Positions 44,339-54,675 are shown, counted from the stretch's first letter. The stretch is 64,000 nucleotides of DNA from Lachnospiraceae bacterium (GCA_015057635.1 SVEB01000109.1:31907-95906); one strand, 5' to 3'. A program made the numbers and translations. The notes: generated by a model not told the origin, from the letters alone.

Positions 44339-44985
44339 AAAAATTAAAGCAAAGCGAAATACGCCTTCTCTTTTTATTAGTGATTGTAGCCATGCTAATG
44401 TTCTCTTTTCAGTTTGGATATCAGAATAATAAAGAGAAGACAAAGGTATTAGAGACAGAGAACGCAGTGCTGGAGACAGAACTTATGCAGTATCGGCTGA
44501 TGCAGCAGGATGAAGTAACATATCGGGAGGGACTTGAAAAGTTTAAACAAGATTGCAGTTATATTATAAATGCGTATGGTCCAGGGACATCACCTGAAAA
44601 TACGACGGATTATATCATAGACCTAGAAGAAAACACAGGGGCGAAAATTTATAATATTTCCTTTGGCGCGCCAGATATATTCTTTACATCGGGCAGTGCA
44701 AGAAATGCGGACGGTGGAGTTTATGAGGTTAGTACTACACAGGTGAGCCTGACCTATAAAGCAGATTATGAACAGTTTAAGAAGATGGTAGACTATATCC
44801 AGAAATATGAAGAGCGTATTACAATTGAGAATGTGTCCATCGCTTTTGATCAGGAGACGGGAAATCTAACGGGAACGATATCAATGAACTGGTATGCAAT
44901 GACAGGAACTGATAAGGTGTATGAAGATCCAAAAGTAGACGGGATAACGTCAGGGAAAAAGAACATCTTTGGTACATCAAATTAA
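44335..44985 (+). CDS. pilO: PilO-like pilus alignment protein
   Basis: The 216-aa protein starts at ATG 44335, overlapping the stop of the PilM-PilN gene; the track's extension from 44275 reads in the other gene's sequence. A short cytosolic tail and one membrane helix (about 10-28) precede a coiled coil (KVLETENAVLETELMQY) and a ferredoxin-like fold typical of PilO, with LTYKADYEQFKKMVDYI. It forms the inner-membrane alignment complex with PilN. Sequence similarity to PilO is weak by eye; position is strong support. Confidence 0.85.
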   Translation: MKKLKQSEIRLLFLLVIVAMLMFSFQFGYQNNKEKTKVLETENAVLETELMQYRLMQQDEVTYREGLEKFKQDCSYIINAYGPGTSPENTTDYIIDLEENTGAKIYNISFGAPDIFFTSGSARNADGGVYEVSTTQVSLTYKADYEQFKKMVDYIQKYEERITIENVSIAFDQETGNLTGTISMNWYAMTGTDKVYEDPKVDGITSGKKNIFGTSN

Positions 44986-45006
44986 TAAGGAAAAGAGGTG
45001 GCTGGT

Positions 45007-46359
45007 ATGAGAAAAGCAAAGGAAAAGATGGGAAACCAGGGGTTCTCACTGGTGGAGGTCATCGTTAGTATGTTGATTCTTGCTATTATCGTCATGCCGC
45101 TGCTGCAGAATTTTCTGGTGGCCCAGCAGACTAATATCAGAGCAAAGAAGGCTCAATATGCTACGGCATTGAACACAAGTATAATGGAAGCCGTCAAGGA
45201 GTTTGGAATTGAGCAGGTGGCACTGCAATTCTATGGTGCAAAAACGGATTTTTATTTAGTAGGACAAGATGTACTGACAGGAGACTATTATCAAATCAAT
45301 GAGAGTGGTAATAAGATTTCATCAGGGGACACTGCAAATGCTTGTGTGGTGGGAGATAAGTTTATTGACAATAAACAGAAATATTTCTTTCAGATTAATG
45401 GAGTGAAGCAAGGAACCGGTATATATGATGTGAAGATCAGTTATGACTCCACACCGTATACCGGGGCTGGTACGAGTGAAGTACAGCAAAACAATTATCA
45501 GATGCCGAAGGTAGAGGCGCTGAATGCTAATCAGTATGCTCTTATTGATCCATTTTCTTCATTTCGTACATTTATAGAAACAGATGAAGGGTACGTTCTG
45601 ACTAGCAGGGATGATTATGACACAAGAGCCCGCAGAATTTTGTATCAATTGCATGATTCTTATTATACAAGTAAATGGGCGGATGAATGCAAGGCAATAC
45701 AGGAGGAAAATGCGAGGAGACAGCAGCAGGCAGATGAAAAAGGAGAGGTGCCGGTACTTCTTCCATTTCCGGAACGGCCATTGAATAAGACGCAGGATGA
45801 TATGAATGGAAAGATAGCAAGAAAGATTACTATCACCATTAACAAGATATCAGAATCCAGTTATGAAGTGAGTGGAGGAATCTGTTATACAGGAGAAGCA
45901 GAGGCCGGATATTTTTGGAGTGAGGGAACTAAAAAACAGGAATTTCAGTTATATAGTGAGCCTTTAAAGTTTACAACATTAAAGGGAATCTATCTGTTTT
46001 ATCCTCTTTATAAAACCATTTCCAATGCTACACATTCCTATCGGAATTTAGAAAGTCTGGAGATTCAGGTGACAGGAGTGGAATTAGGAACAGAAGAGTA
46101 CCTGGATGTGTATGTCGCAATGCAAGAGGAGGAAGTGCCTGCATCTTATACACCGCTTAATGTGATACTTACTGGCACAAGCTCCGGTCATATCAGGCTT
46201 TACAGCCAGGAAAACCTTTATGTGGGTGGTATAAAAAAGAACTCAGAGTTAGTCGGAAATTATGAAAAAGAAAGTCGCATTTATGATGTGCAGGTAGATA
46301 TCTATGAAGCGGGCACATCCAATCTGGTCTCATCCATGACATCTTCTATTCGTAAGTAA
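45007..46359 (+). CDS. Minor pilin-like protein, 450 aa
   Basis: This is a large prepilin-type protein. ATG 45007 follows AGAGGTGG; GTG 44998 is the track start. The leader ends in MGNQG, and cleavage before FSLVEVIVSMLILAII gives Phe1 and Glu5. The C-terminal 420 residues are beta-rich with repeated Tyr/Thr/Ser segments and no domain I can name. A lysine- and glutamate-rich stretch occurs near residue 235. Minor pilins of this size usually cap or prime the pilus. It lies 21 bases after pilO. Confidence 0.85.
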   Translation: MRKAKEKMGNQGFSLVEVIVSMLILAIIVMPLLQNFLVAQQTNIRAKKAQYATALNTSIMEAVKEFGIEQVALQFYGAKTDFYLVGQDVLTGDYYQINESGNKISSGDTANACVVGDKFIDNKQKYFFQINGVKQGTGIYDVKISYDSTPYTGAGTSEVQQNNYQMPKVEALNANQYALIDPFSSFRTFIETDEGYVLTSRDDYDTRARRILYQLHDSYYTSKWADECKAIQEENARRQQQADEKGEVPVLLPFPERPLNKTQDDMNGKIARKITITINKISESSYEVSGGICYTGEAEAGYFWSEGTKKQEFQLYSEPLKFTTLKGIYLFYPLYKTISNATHSYRNLESLEIQVTGVELGTEEYLDVYVAMQEEEVPASYTPLNVILTGTSSGHIRLYSQENLYVGGIKKNSELVGNYEKESRIYDVQVDIYEAGTSNLVSSMTSSIRK

Positions 46360-46387
46360 AGAATATATTAAAAAAGGAGTGATACAT

Positions 46388-48493
46388 ATGAAAGTATGGA
46401 AACAAGTGAAAGAAGATCAGCGCGGATCTACCTTGCTGCTCGTGCTGGTATGCATGGCGTTTGTAGGTGTGCTCGGCACCACCATGCTTTCAGTCGCACT
46501 TTTAAACTATCAGATGAAGGCGGTAAGCAGTGAAGAGAAAGATACTTTCTACACAGCAGAGACTGCACTGGAGGAGTTTGGAGCTGCTATGGAAGAAATC
46601 TCATATAATGCTCTGGAAGAAGCATACGAATATATGTTGACTACCTATTCGTTAACGGCAGCGCCGGAACGGGCAGGGAAGCTGGCAGAGAAGTTTGCAG
46701 ACCTACTATATCAGGCGCTTACTATCTCGTCTGGAGGCGAAAGAGTATTTCGCTATGGAGAAGATATCAGCGGGCTTGTCAGCTCTCCTGGTGTCCGGCT
46801 TGCAGCTGTCCCAATTGTACAGAAGTATGAGGCGGATAATCAGGTAGTATTAAAAAATGTCATTCTCATTTATACAGATGCTACTGGATATGAGACTATG
46901 ATCACAACAGATATTCACCTTGGCATCGATTTTCCAACAGTATCAACAAACAAGACGGTAGGGCGCGGGGTATTCTATACAGAGTATGCCATCATCGCAG
47001 ACCAGTATATTCGGAATGTCACAACAGCAGCACATACAATTGAAGGAAATGTATTTGCAGGGAAAGGCGTAGTGCTTAATGGGACAGCCATATCCAGTCG
47101 GGAAACAATGAGTGTGAAGGCAGACCTGTTTATTACGAAAGATATCATTGTAAATGATAAAGCCAGCTTTCAGTTAAAAAATCGCACGGATGGCAAGATG
47201 AGTGAATTATGGGTAAACAGTCTAGAGACAGCATCTACGACATCGACAAGTGAACATCTTACCTATATGGATATAAAAGCGGATTGTTATGTAGCAGACG
47301 ATCTAACTTTGAATGCATCCAATGGAGCAGTGATCATAAGCGGAAATTATTACGGTTATCAATCCAGTGGAACGAGGGAAGAAGAGAGCAGTGCGATCAA
47401 TGTAAATGCAAAAGGGGCAATCCTGGACTTGAGAAATGTAGCAAAGCTATGGGTAGCAGGAAAGACGTTTTTGGCGGTTCCGTCCATCTATGGTTCTACG
47501 AGCGAACAGGCAGACTATAAACAGGTAGGGCAGGGAGAATCCATTTCCTATAAAGGATTTCAGAATGCATATCTAGTGCCGGGAGAATGTATTGTAGGAA
47601 TCGGACATAATCCAATGACAGAGGCGGAGTTTAGTAAGATTCGGACAGAAGATAGTGGAGTGAGCATTAATCTACTAAAGAGCTTTTATAACGGAGGTGT
47701 GGATTTAAGTGGGTATGTAAATCCGGACAAACCATATCAGGAAGTTGCAGTACGATTTTCAGGGGCACCGACCATGTACTATCTATATCTTAATTTTATT
47801 GATGCCAATGCAGCGAGCGATTATTTTGCGGAATATTATTCCACATATAAGAAAAGGGTGGAGAAAGAAGCAGAAATGTTGGATACGGGAAGAATCTTAT
47901 TTAATGCAGCAGGAGAGATGCTTACCAATACAGGAAATGTAATCTCCTTTACGGAAGACGGTGTAAGCATTACAGAACGGAGTAAAAGTATCTATGATGA
48001 TGCAATCTATATGAAAGAAGAAGAATGCAGCAAACAATACAGGAATCTACGCAGCGGTCTTGATAAAAATGATTCTTATGGAAGTACGGATTCACTTGCT
48101 TCTAATCTAATCCGCTATGACCGGATACCAGAGACGGGAATTACGAAAGCAGATAGAGACAAAACAGTATATGTAAGTAAGAAGACAGATCCGGTCACGA
48201 TTGACTCTTCACTTAGCGCAGGAATTATCATAACGGCTGGTGATGTAAATGTATATAGTCACTTTAGCGGCCTTATTATTACTAAGGGGAATATTAACTT
48301 TTATAATGAGGCTGCGATTACTGCTGCAGGAGATATGGTGACAGAGCTTATCAATACCGTAGAATGGGATGATGGATTGAAACTGTGTGATTTATTTTAT
48401 GACTATGTGTCTGTAGGCGATGTTATCATAGACAATAGCGAATCGGTAGAAGCTAAGATTGTCATTTCTTATGAGAATTGGAAGAAAAATTAG
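46388..48493 (+). CDS. PilX-like pilus protein, 701 aa
   Basis: The protein starts at ATG 46388, 8 bases after AAAAGGAG; the track's GTG 46379 lies in the ribosome binding site. The N-terminus KEDQRGSTLLLVLVCMAF has the G-S cleavage site and hydrophobic helix of PilX-type minor pilins but lacks the Glu5 found in ordinary pilins. The remaining 650 residues look like a beta-helix-rich exported domain, with many Asn/Gly/Thr turns (for example GNVFAGKGVVLNGTAIS and KADCYVADDLTLNASNGAVI). A role as a tip adhesin or scaffold is inference. It lies in the same run of pilin genes. Confidence 0.8.
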   Translation: MKVWKQVKEDQRGSTLLLVLVCMAFVGVLGTTMLSVALLNYQMKAVSSEEKDTFYTAETALEEFGAAMEEISYNALEEAYEYMLTTYSLTAAPERAGKLAEKFADLLYQALTISSGGERVFRYGEDISGLVSSPGVRLAAVPIVQKYEADNQVVLKNVILIYTDATGYETMITTDIHLGIDFPTVSTNKTVGRGVFYTEYAIIADQYIRNVTTAAHTIEGNVFAGKGVVLNGTAISSRETMSVKADLFITKDIIVNDKASFQLKNRTDGKMSELWVNSLETASTTSTSEHLTYMDIKADCYVADDLTLNASNGAVIISGNYYGYQSSGTREEESSAINVNAKGAILDLRNVAKLWVAGKTFLAVPSIYGSTSEQADYKQVGQGESISYKGFQNAYLVPGECIVGIGHNPMTEAEFSKIRTEDSGVSINLLKSFYNGGVDLSGYVNPDKPYQEVAVRFSGAPTMYYLYLNFIDANAASDYFAEYYSTYKKRVEKEAEMLDTGRILFNAAGEMLTNTGNVISFTEDGVSITERSKSIYDDAIYMKEEECSKQYRNLRSGLDKNDSYGSTDSLASNLIRYDRIPETGITKADRDKTVYVSKKTDPVTIDSSLSAGIIITAGDVNVYSHFSGLIITKGNINFYNEAAITAAGDMVTELINTVEWDDGLKLCDLFYDYVSVGDVIIDNSESVEAKIVISYENWKKN

Positions 48494-48503
48494 GAGGAAT
48501 GAC

Positions 48504-49004
48504 ATGAAGAAGAATCTAGGTTTTTCTCTTATCGAGTTAATTATTACTGTGCTGATTCTGGGAATCTTAAGTACAGCAACAGCAGTCAGCATAAGTAATA
48601 TACGAAGAGGGGATGCAATTGGATTTGCCAAGAGTCTGACTACAGCATTAGAACGGGCAAGGCTGGAGTCCTTAAGCCGTCCAAAGGAAACCGTCACTGC
48701 TGTGTTAAGCAGGGAAGCGGATGGTTATTATATTACATATTATTATCAGAATGAGACTGAAAAAAAAGAAGGAGATAGCATTCGTTTAGGCACAGCCCAG
48801 CTTGGAATCACGCTGGTAAAAGAAGACGGAATCACATCTGTTAATATGGGGACGGAACCTGCGGATATCACGAAGGTAGAATTTAAGTACTCAAAGAGTA
48901 CCGGGGCATTTTTAACTTATACTTATCAGACTATTCAGATTACAGGCAGAAATACGGCTAGCATCAAGCTTGTGAAAGAAACAGGCAGATGCTTTGTACA
49001 ATAA
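48504..49004 (+). CDS. Minor pseudopilin (GspH/FimT-like)
   Basis: The 166-aa prepilin starts at ATG 48504 (TTAGGAGG upstream); the track extends it to 48459 inside the preceding gene. A very short leader MKKNLG precedes FSLIELIITVLILGILSTA with Glu5. The remainder has a GspH/FimT-like pattern (RARLESLSRPKETVTAVL and a Gly-rich ending). Such proteins prime pilus assembly. It lies 10 bases after the PilX-like gene. Confidence 0.87.
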   Translation: MKKNLGFSLIELIITVLILGILSTATAVSISNIRRGDAIGFAKSLTTALERARLESLSRPKETVTAVLSREADGYYITYYYQNETEKKEGDSIRLGTAQLGITLVKEDGITSVNMGTEPADITKVEFKYSKSTGAFLTYTYQTIQITGRNTASIKLVKETGRCFVQ

Positions 49005-49016
49005 AGGAGGAGAAAG

Positions 49017-49580
49017 ATGGCAGAGGACAACAAAGGATATACTCTTATTGAGCTGATTGTCAGTATACTGGTTTCCTCTATTGTACTGTTGGCATTGCTC
49101 GGTTTCTTAGTGGCTGCGACTAAGAGCTACCGGTTATCCAATGCAGAGGTTACGCTCCAGTTAGAATCCCAAGTAACATCAAATCAGATTGGTGAGAGGA
49201 TTATTGCATCAAAGAAGGTAGAGTTTAACTCATGCTATATGTATATGGGAGAGATGTATAAAGTATTAGTCATCAGCGGAATGGGAGAAAGCGGGGAGTG
49301 TAATTATTTCTATATCCATAATAAGAAAAGAAATGAGCTGTTGTTTGCAAAGGAAGAAGAGGACTTGAATATAGAGATTGATTCTGTAATTGGGACTTGT
49401 CTTAATAATCAGGAATCCTTACTTACCAGATTCATTACTGATTTTGATGTGAAAGCGATAGCAGGGACTTATCTATATCAGCTAAGCATGACATTTGAAT
49501 GCGATGGAAGGACATTTATCACCAGTCAGAATATCAGCTCTAGAAATGAACAAGAAGAGACGGCAGGAGGGGAAACATGA
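49017..49580 (+). CDS. Minor pilin, PilW-like
   Basis: The 187-aa prepilin has the leader MAEDNKG before YTLIELIVSILVSSIVLLALLGF (Tyr1, Glu5), then a helical stalk (LQLESQVTSNQIGERIIAS) and a beta-rich domain. AAAGGAGGAGAAAG precedes ATG 49017. It overlaps the following large gene by 4 bases (ATGA), so the two proteins are made together and probably act together. Confidence 0.87.
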   Translation: MAEDNKGYTLIELIVSILVSSIVLLALLGFLVAATKSYRLSNAEVTLQLESQVTSNQIGERIIASKKVEFNSCYMYMGEMYKVLVISGMGESGECNYFYIHNKKRNELLFAKEEEDLNIEIDSVIGTCLNNQESLLTRFITDFDVKAIAGTYLYQLSMTFECDGRTFITSQNISSRNEQEETAGGET

Positions 49581-52500
49581 GAAAGAAGATAGGAATCAGA
49601 ATTGTACTGGCAGTTCTGCTGATCTGTGCAGTGTGCTTTGGATATTTAGGCAAGAGTAGGAACGGCGATAATACCACAGTGGCAAATGCACAGCTCAATG
49701 AAAAGGCGGCAGCATCCCCTACTCCAACACCAATGATCATATCGAAGGACACAACTAAGGAATTGGGAACGAAAGAAAATCCGTTCCTGATCTTAGAAAT
49801 TGTACCAGTGGAAAGTTACGCTCTGATGGGATACTTTGTTAGTGGACAAGAGCCGGTTGCTATTAAGAATGTAAGTTCAAATGATTGGTGCACGCTGGAG
49901 AAAATCAATGCATTCGGGAAGAGTACGGTCAATAATAGCACGGTATACTCCAATCTTGACCTATTTGCAAAGTATTGTATTGGATTGGCTTACAGTGACG
50001 AGTATATGACGCCTGATACGGAAGAAAACATACAGGCTAATGTCAAACAGTATCAGGTTAGAGTAGTTACTGTTACGCCAGAGCAACTTAACTATAGTCT
50101 TGACTTAATTGAGCAGGCGAATTTGATTGCGATTATTCCCTCTACTTATTTTAATAACAATGATTTTGTTAATTTATTTAATACATATAGAAATACAGCG
50201 TTATTCCCAAATCCAAGCAAAGAGAATACTACCTTTTTACAAAATGATTTAAGCTGGGAGGCTACTATTCGAATTTTTAAGAAGGTAGCAATTGGTGAGG
50301 ATAAAGTTCCATTAATTTATGATAAAGCATACTATGAGAAACGTCTTGAGGAAAAGAATAAATATTGTAAACCAATCAAAATAACAAGAAGATATAAGAA
50401 TGCTAGTTATGCTACTACATTTGATATGAATGCATGTATCAATAACGTATATAAGCTTTATTTAATGCTGCAGCAGATGGATCCGGAGACTTTCTACGAG
50501 ATGTATGTTAAGACAAACAAGATTGTATCGGTTGCTGTGGAAGGAGTAGTAGATTCTTATGGTAAACAGCTGACCACAGGGGCATTTTTGAATGAGAACA
50601 ATCAGAAGGAGACATATTGGGGAAAATATACGTTTATCCCATTTAATGTAGGTGCAGATTATTATGGTGTATATAATTATTGTAAAGCAAATGATATTGA
50701 TTATGACATGAATGGAATTCGTTCGCATAATATCAGAAATAATGTATTTAGCTACAATGGGGATAATACCATGACATCTGATTTTGCTACAGGAAACTTG
50801 TGGAGTAATGACAGAATGACAGATGCTTTTACATGGCTGTCTGAAAGGGCAGATGGAAGCAGTGTTACATTGAGTTCCATTCATCCTGTAGATGCAATTT
50901 ACTATCTGCTTCATGCGGGGCAGGAAAGAGGAGAGGTCTGTGATAAAGCGATTCATATTCTGGAACTGCAGCCTCAGAATGCATATAAAACAAAAGAAAG
51001 CTGGACGACTTATATAAAAACTATTATTCCTAAGTTTACAGGAGAAATCACCGTTGATCAAATGACCACGGATGAATTTGTAGGAAAGATTGTAGATCTA
51101 AATGCGACCTATGATTTGATTTATATTGGCTCTAATACAGTGAATGGGATTACAATCAATACGCGTCCTGAAAACTATATTTATTACCATGAGGGAAATA
51201 GAGTGCGGGTTACAGCGGACTTGGGAAGCTGGGATAATAGGCTGTTGGAAAAACAGAATAGTAGTGGATACTATACCAGATATCCTGGAAATGATATCAC
51301 AAGAGTTAAAAAGGAAGAAATTCTTCAGTATATAGAAGCGGGATATCCGGTCTTATTCTCGGATGGACTGCTTAATGGAGAGAAATCTGAAGTGGATACG
51401 ACGAAAGTCGATACGGCAACAAACTTATATGAGATTGCCAAGACCTATAGTGCAGGCAATACAATCTATTTTGAAAAAAATAAGACAAAGAATAAAACAT
51501 TTGCAGATGCATTGAAAAAAGCAAAGATGGCACTGGTATTGCAGAGCAAGCCTACCGTATATGACCAGTCTGATGAGAGTACCTATATTAATGCAAATGG
51601 GCAGGAAAAAAAATTAAAGTACCAGTTTTACATTGAGGATAAGGATGTAGATGAAAAGACTACTTATACGGTGCAATTATATATCGATACAAATGCAGAC
51701 GGAAGATTTGATGAGGAAACAGAATTATTAAATGGACTTACCATTCTGGATGCAGCAGATGGGAGCAAAGTTAATTCGTCAAAGTTACAGTGCAATCATA
51801 TCTACAGCCTGTCAAGAGTTATAGATGAATATGTGGGTGTACTGCCGTGGAAGTTAGAAATTACAGCAAATGATGATACGGGAAGACGAGTGATAGAAAC
51901 AGATTTCTGTGCAGTAAAATCTGATAAGAGAGAAGTTCTGCAGGTATTACAGATTACGGCAGATAAGATATATCGTGCGAATACGGTTTACTTGCCAACA
52001 GATGATGAAATCGCAAAATATAATGGCACATTTGAAGGAATCATAAAAAATAATGAAGGTGCCAATCTCACTTCTAGCGAGGCACTGGTCTCTAAAAAGT
52101 TTTATCAATACACAAAGGACTTGCAGGATTTTGAAGTCCATTTTACAAGAATGAGTGTGACACAGTTTCAGCATGCAATCGCAGAAGCAGGAAGCACAGA
52201 TTATGATACAGTATTAGAGCCTTATAATATGCTTATTATTGGGTTCTCAGACGGATATTCGGATATTACTTCTGAAAATGCGTTAAAAGCGATTGAAAAC
52301 TTTATTGATGCAGGAAAGACTACCTTATTTACCCATGATACGACTTCTTTTGTAAATGCATCTAACTTTTCCAGCCTTAGCGGTAAGAAGACGACATGGA
52401 ACTGGGGATACAATATCAATAAGTATTTCAGAGATAAGCTTGGTATGGACCGATTCGGTGTTATGGAAGCTTATCCGAGGGATCAGTCGGGACCGGTTCT

Positions 52501-53416
52501 TACAATTGACCAGCTGATCGCTTCCAATAAGGATATTGCATTTTGGAATAATACCACACAGGACTGTAAAATAACATATGCTACACTTATGGGATATACT
52601 TATATGACCGCATACAGATTTCTATATAATGCAAATGAAAAAATGTACTATACCAGTAAAGTAACGAAGGTGAATGAAGGCCAGATTACAAAGTATCCAT
52701 ATGAGATTCCGGATAATTTTTCTGTAGCAACAACACATGCGCAGTATTATCAGCTGGATATGGAAAGTGATGATATTGTAGTATGGTATTGTTTGGATGG
52801 AAATGTATATGCAGAGTCCCCGAATAATACAAGAAATAATTATTACATCTATAATCGTGGGAATATTACATATTCAGGTGTAGGGCATACCGGTAATCTT
52901 ACAGATACAGAAGTTAAATTATTTGTAAATACCATGATTGCAGCATATAATGCGTCTGCAGGACCATTAAAGGTAATGGTAACAAATGATGAGGCGACAT
53001 TTGACAGTAATGAGGATGCGTATCTATATGTTAATTATGATTTTGCAGATAATACAACTGCTCATGGTGAAGAGATTTATGTAAATGACGGGGAAGTCTG
53101 CAAGCGTATTTATTTTCAGTTAGATGAAGGAAGTATTGTATTAAACAAAAAGATAAATGTGAATGTATATAAAGCGGGAATATCGAATGTGACGTATCAG
53201 ATATGGCGAAAGGCAGATAATGCAAAAATCACACAGGGAACCTTTGATACGGGGGTAGAGTATTATGTCTATATCCCAATCGGAGACCTTGCATCAGACA
53301 ATGGGGTTCAGGTCACCATTGACGTTGAGATGAGTTATGGAAAGAATCTTTCCAAGAAGAAGACAGCACTTCGATCGGTTACTATTTATCGAAGAGGACT
53401 TTTTAATCTAAATTAA
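49577..53416 (+). CDS. Large exported DUF5057 protein, 1279 aa
   Basis: The gene starts at ATG 49577 inside the stop of the last minor pilin and ends the pilus run. An N-terminal signal or anchor helix (about 6-23) is followed by a Pro/Thr spacer (SPTPTPM) and the DUF5057 opening KENPFLILEIVPVESYALMGY. Repeating Rossmann-like elements follow, including DTVLEPYNMLIIGFSDGYSD and IDAGKTTLFTHDT (about 860-905), which resemble the glutamine-amidotransferase/ThuA-like fold. A beta-rich tail (about 1150-1279) ends YRRGLFNLN with no anchor. Function is unknown. Its coupling to minor pilins suggests a pilus-associated exoprotein. Confidence 0.82.
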   Translation: MRKKIGIRIVLAVLLICAVCFGYLGKSRNGDNTTVANAQLNEKAAASPTPTPMIISKDTTKELGTKENPFLILEIVPVESYALMGYFVSGQEPVAIKNVSSNDWCTLEKINAFGKSTVNNSTVYSNLDLFAKYCIGLAYSDEYMTPDTEENIQANVKQYQVRVVTVTPEQLNYSLDLIEQANLIAIIPSTYFNNNDFVNLFNTYRNTALFPNPSKENTTFLQNDLSWEATIRIFKKVAIGEDKVPLIYDKAYYEKRLEEKNKYCKPIKITRRYKNASYATTFDMNACINNVYKLYLMLQQMDPETFYEMYVKTNKIVSVAVEGVVDSYGKQLTTGAFLNENNQKETYWGKYTFIPFNVGADYYGVYNYCKANDIDYDMNGIRSHNIRNNVFSYNGDNTMTSDFATGNLWSNDRMTDAFTWLSERADGSSVTLSSIHPVDAIYYLLHAGQERGEVCDKAIHILELQPQNAYKTKESWTTYIKTIIPKFTGEITVDQMTTDEFVGKIVDLNATYDLIYIGSNTVNGITINTRPENYIYYHEGNRVRVTADLGSWDNRLLEKQNSSGYYTRYPGNDITRVKKEEILQYIEAGYPVLFSDGLLNGEKSEVDTTKVDTATNLYEIAKTYSAGNTIYFEKNKTKNKTFADALKKAKMALVLQSKPTVYDQSDESTYINANGQEKKLKYQFYIEDKDVDEKTTYTVQLYIDTNADGRFDEETELLNGLTILDAADGSKVNSSKLQCNHIYSLSRVIDEYVGVLPWKLEITANDDTGRRVIETDFCAVKSDKREVLQVLQITADKIYRANTVYLPTDDEIAKYNGTFEGIIKNNEGANLTSSEALVSKKFYQYTKDLQDFEVHFTRMSVTQFQHAIAEAGSTDYDTVLEPYNMLIIGFSDGYSDITSENALKAIENFIDAGKTTLFTHDTTSFVNASNFSSLSGKKTTWNWGYNINKYFRDKLGMDRFGVMEAYPRDQSGPVLTIDQLIASNKDIAFWNNTTQDCKITYATLMGYTYMTAYRFLYNANEKMYYTSKVTKVNEGQITKYPYEIPDNFSVATTHAQYYQLDMESDDIVVWYCLDGNVYAESPNNTRNNYYIYNRGNITYSGVGHTGNLTDTEVKLFVNTMIAAYNASAGPLKVMVTNDEATFDSNEDAYLYVNYDFADNTTAHGEEIYVNDGEVCKRIYFQLDEGSIVLNKKINVNVYKAGISNVTYQIWRKADNAKITQGTFDTGVEYYVYIPIGDLASDNGVQVTIDVEMSYGKNLSKKKTALRSVTIYRRGLFNLN

Positions 53417-53587
53417 AAGTGTTGTTAGCAAGCATCAAATTTTATATGATTAATTGACGCAGGAAAAAGCATCATTGGCGCAAATTGTATTGTAATAAAA
53501 CAGAAAAGTTGTACAATAAAGCCAGTTTTAGAAAATGAAGAAGGAACCAAAATAGGATAACGGATAAAACAAAAAGGAGGAAGCGTT

Positions 53588-54571
53588 ATGTTTTACAGAT
53601 TAAGATTGATTTCAATGAAACGAATTCTTTTTGCCAGTATACTGCCTTTATTGGCTGCGGCTTATCTGATCGTAGAATTTACGTGTCCGGCTTTAAAGCT
53701 GATCAGAGGTCCCGAAGATTATAAAATGGTTGCGAAAGATAATATGCAAGGTGCCTATGTGGATCTTGCGACCGAAGGAAGCCTGTTATATCTGAATACC
53801 AGCTATCAGGAAGAGAACGGGAAGACCTTTCGATATTTCCTGTTTTATTCCGAACAGAATGATTCCAATCTGGTTATTAAGATGACGGATGATACATATA
53901 TGGAGCATATTGCAGAAGTGCAGGAAGCGAGGAGCGGAGTTTTCCAGCATTATGATTCCGAAACGGCAATTCACTTTAAAGGTGGGATTACGAAAATGAA
54001 CGATGGCCTGAAGACAGAATTAAATGGTATCCTGTCAGAGAATGAAGCATTTCTTCAGTCTCAGAATACAAGCCTTCCGGTTTATGTTCTTTTTGTAAGC
54101 GATGAACCGTTTGGGAATAATGGTGGGGTTATATTCTGGAGTACAGTTGGCATCCTATTGATAGCAGTATCTGCATTGTTTTTAGTTCTTGCCTTCTCTG
54201 GATTTTATTTAAGAAAAATGAAGAAGCAGCTGGATATAAAACAATGGCCATCTGACTGGGTGAAGCAGGATTATAAAAAGGGAACTCATTTTCAGGGGGA
54301 TGTGGTGATTGGAAAGGATATTACATTCTTCTTTCGTGGATTCACTCCGATGCTAGTAGCAAACAGTGAAATTCGGATGATTACATTTGAGGAGTCCAAA
54401 AAGCAGAAAAATAAAGATGTGACGAAATACGATGTACTGTTATGCGATCAGGATAACAGATCCTATCGTCTCCACAGCAGAGAATGTGTCGACATCTATA
54501 ATTATTACGAGAAACATTATCCAAGAATTAAGATAGAAAGCGTGCATGGTGAGCGCGAATCATTCGCATAA
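53588..54571 (+). CDS. Two-helix membrane protein of unknown function (DUF6709-like)
   Basis: The 327-aa protein has an N-terminal helix (about 12-30), an extracytoplasmic domain (31-180), a second helix (about 182-206) and a cytosolic C-terminal domain with FQGDVVIGKDITFFFRGFTPMLV. It resembles a Clostridia family I associate with DUF6709, but that is a tentative memory. AAAAAGGAGG precedes ATG 53588. The 170-base gap after the pilus locus contains A/T-rich possible promoter elements (TTGTAA, 16 bases, TACAAT). A bidirectional terminator follows. Confidence 0.7.
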   Translation: MFYRLRLISMKRILFASILPLLAAAYLIVEFTCPALKLIRGPEDYKMVAKDNMQGAYVDLATEGSLLYLNTSYQEENGKTFRYFLFYSEQNDSNLVIKMTDDTYMEHIAEVQEARSGVFQHYDSETAIHFKGGITKMNDGLKTELNGILSENEAFLQSQNTSLPVYVLFVSDEPFGNNGGVIFWSTVGILLIAVSALFLVLAFSGFYLRKMKKQLDIKQWPSDWVKQDYKKGTHFQGDVVIGKDITFFFRGFTPMLVANSEIRMITFEESKKQKNKDVTKYDVLLCDQDNRSYRLHSRECVDIYNYYEKHYPRIKIESVHGERESFA

Positions 54572-54576
54572 CAAAT

Positions 54577-54629
54577 AAAAAGCCAGGGTGCAAAGAAGAC
54601 AATATCTCTTCTTTGTACCCTGGCTTTTT
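54577..54629. terminator. Bidirectional terminator between convergent genes
   Basis: AAAAAGCCAGGGTGCAAAGAAG pairs over about 22 bp with CTTCTTTGTACCCTGGCTTTTT. Each arm is flanked by A or T runs, so it can stop the membrane-protein gene on + and the GH28 gene on -. Confidence 0.95.
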
Positions 54630-54675
54630 CTCCCACAGGAATCGTTTTCTCTGCAAGAAAAATAGATTTGTTTTA

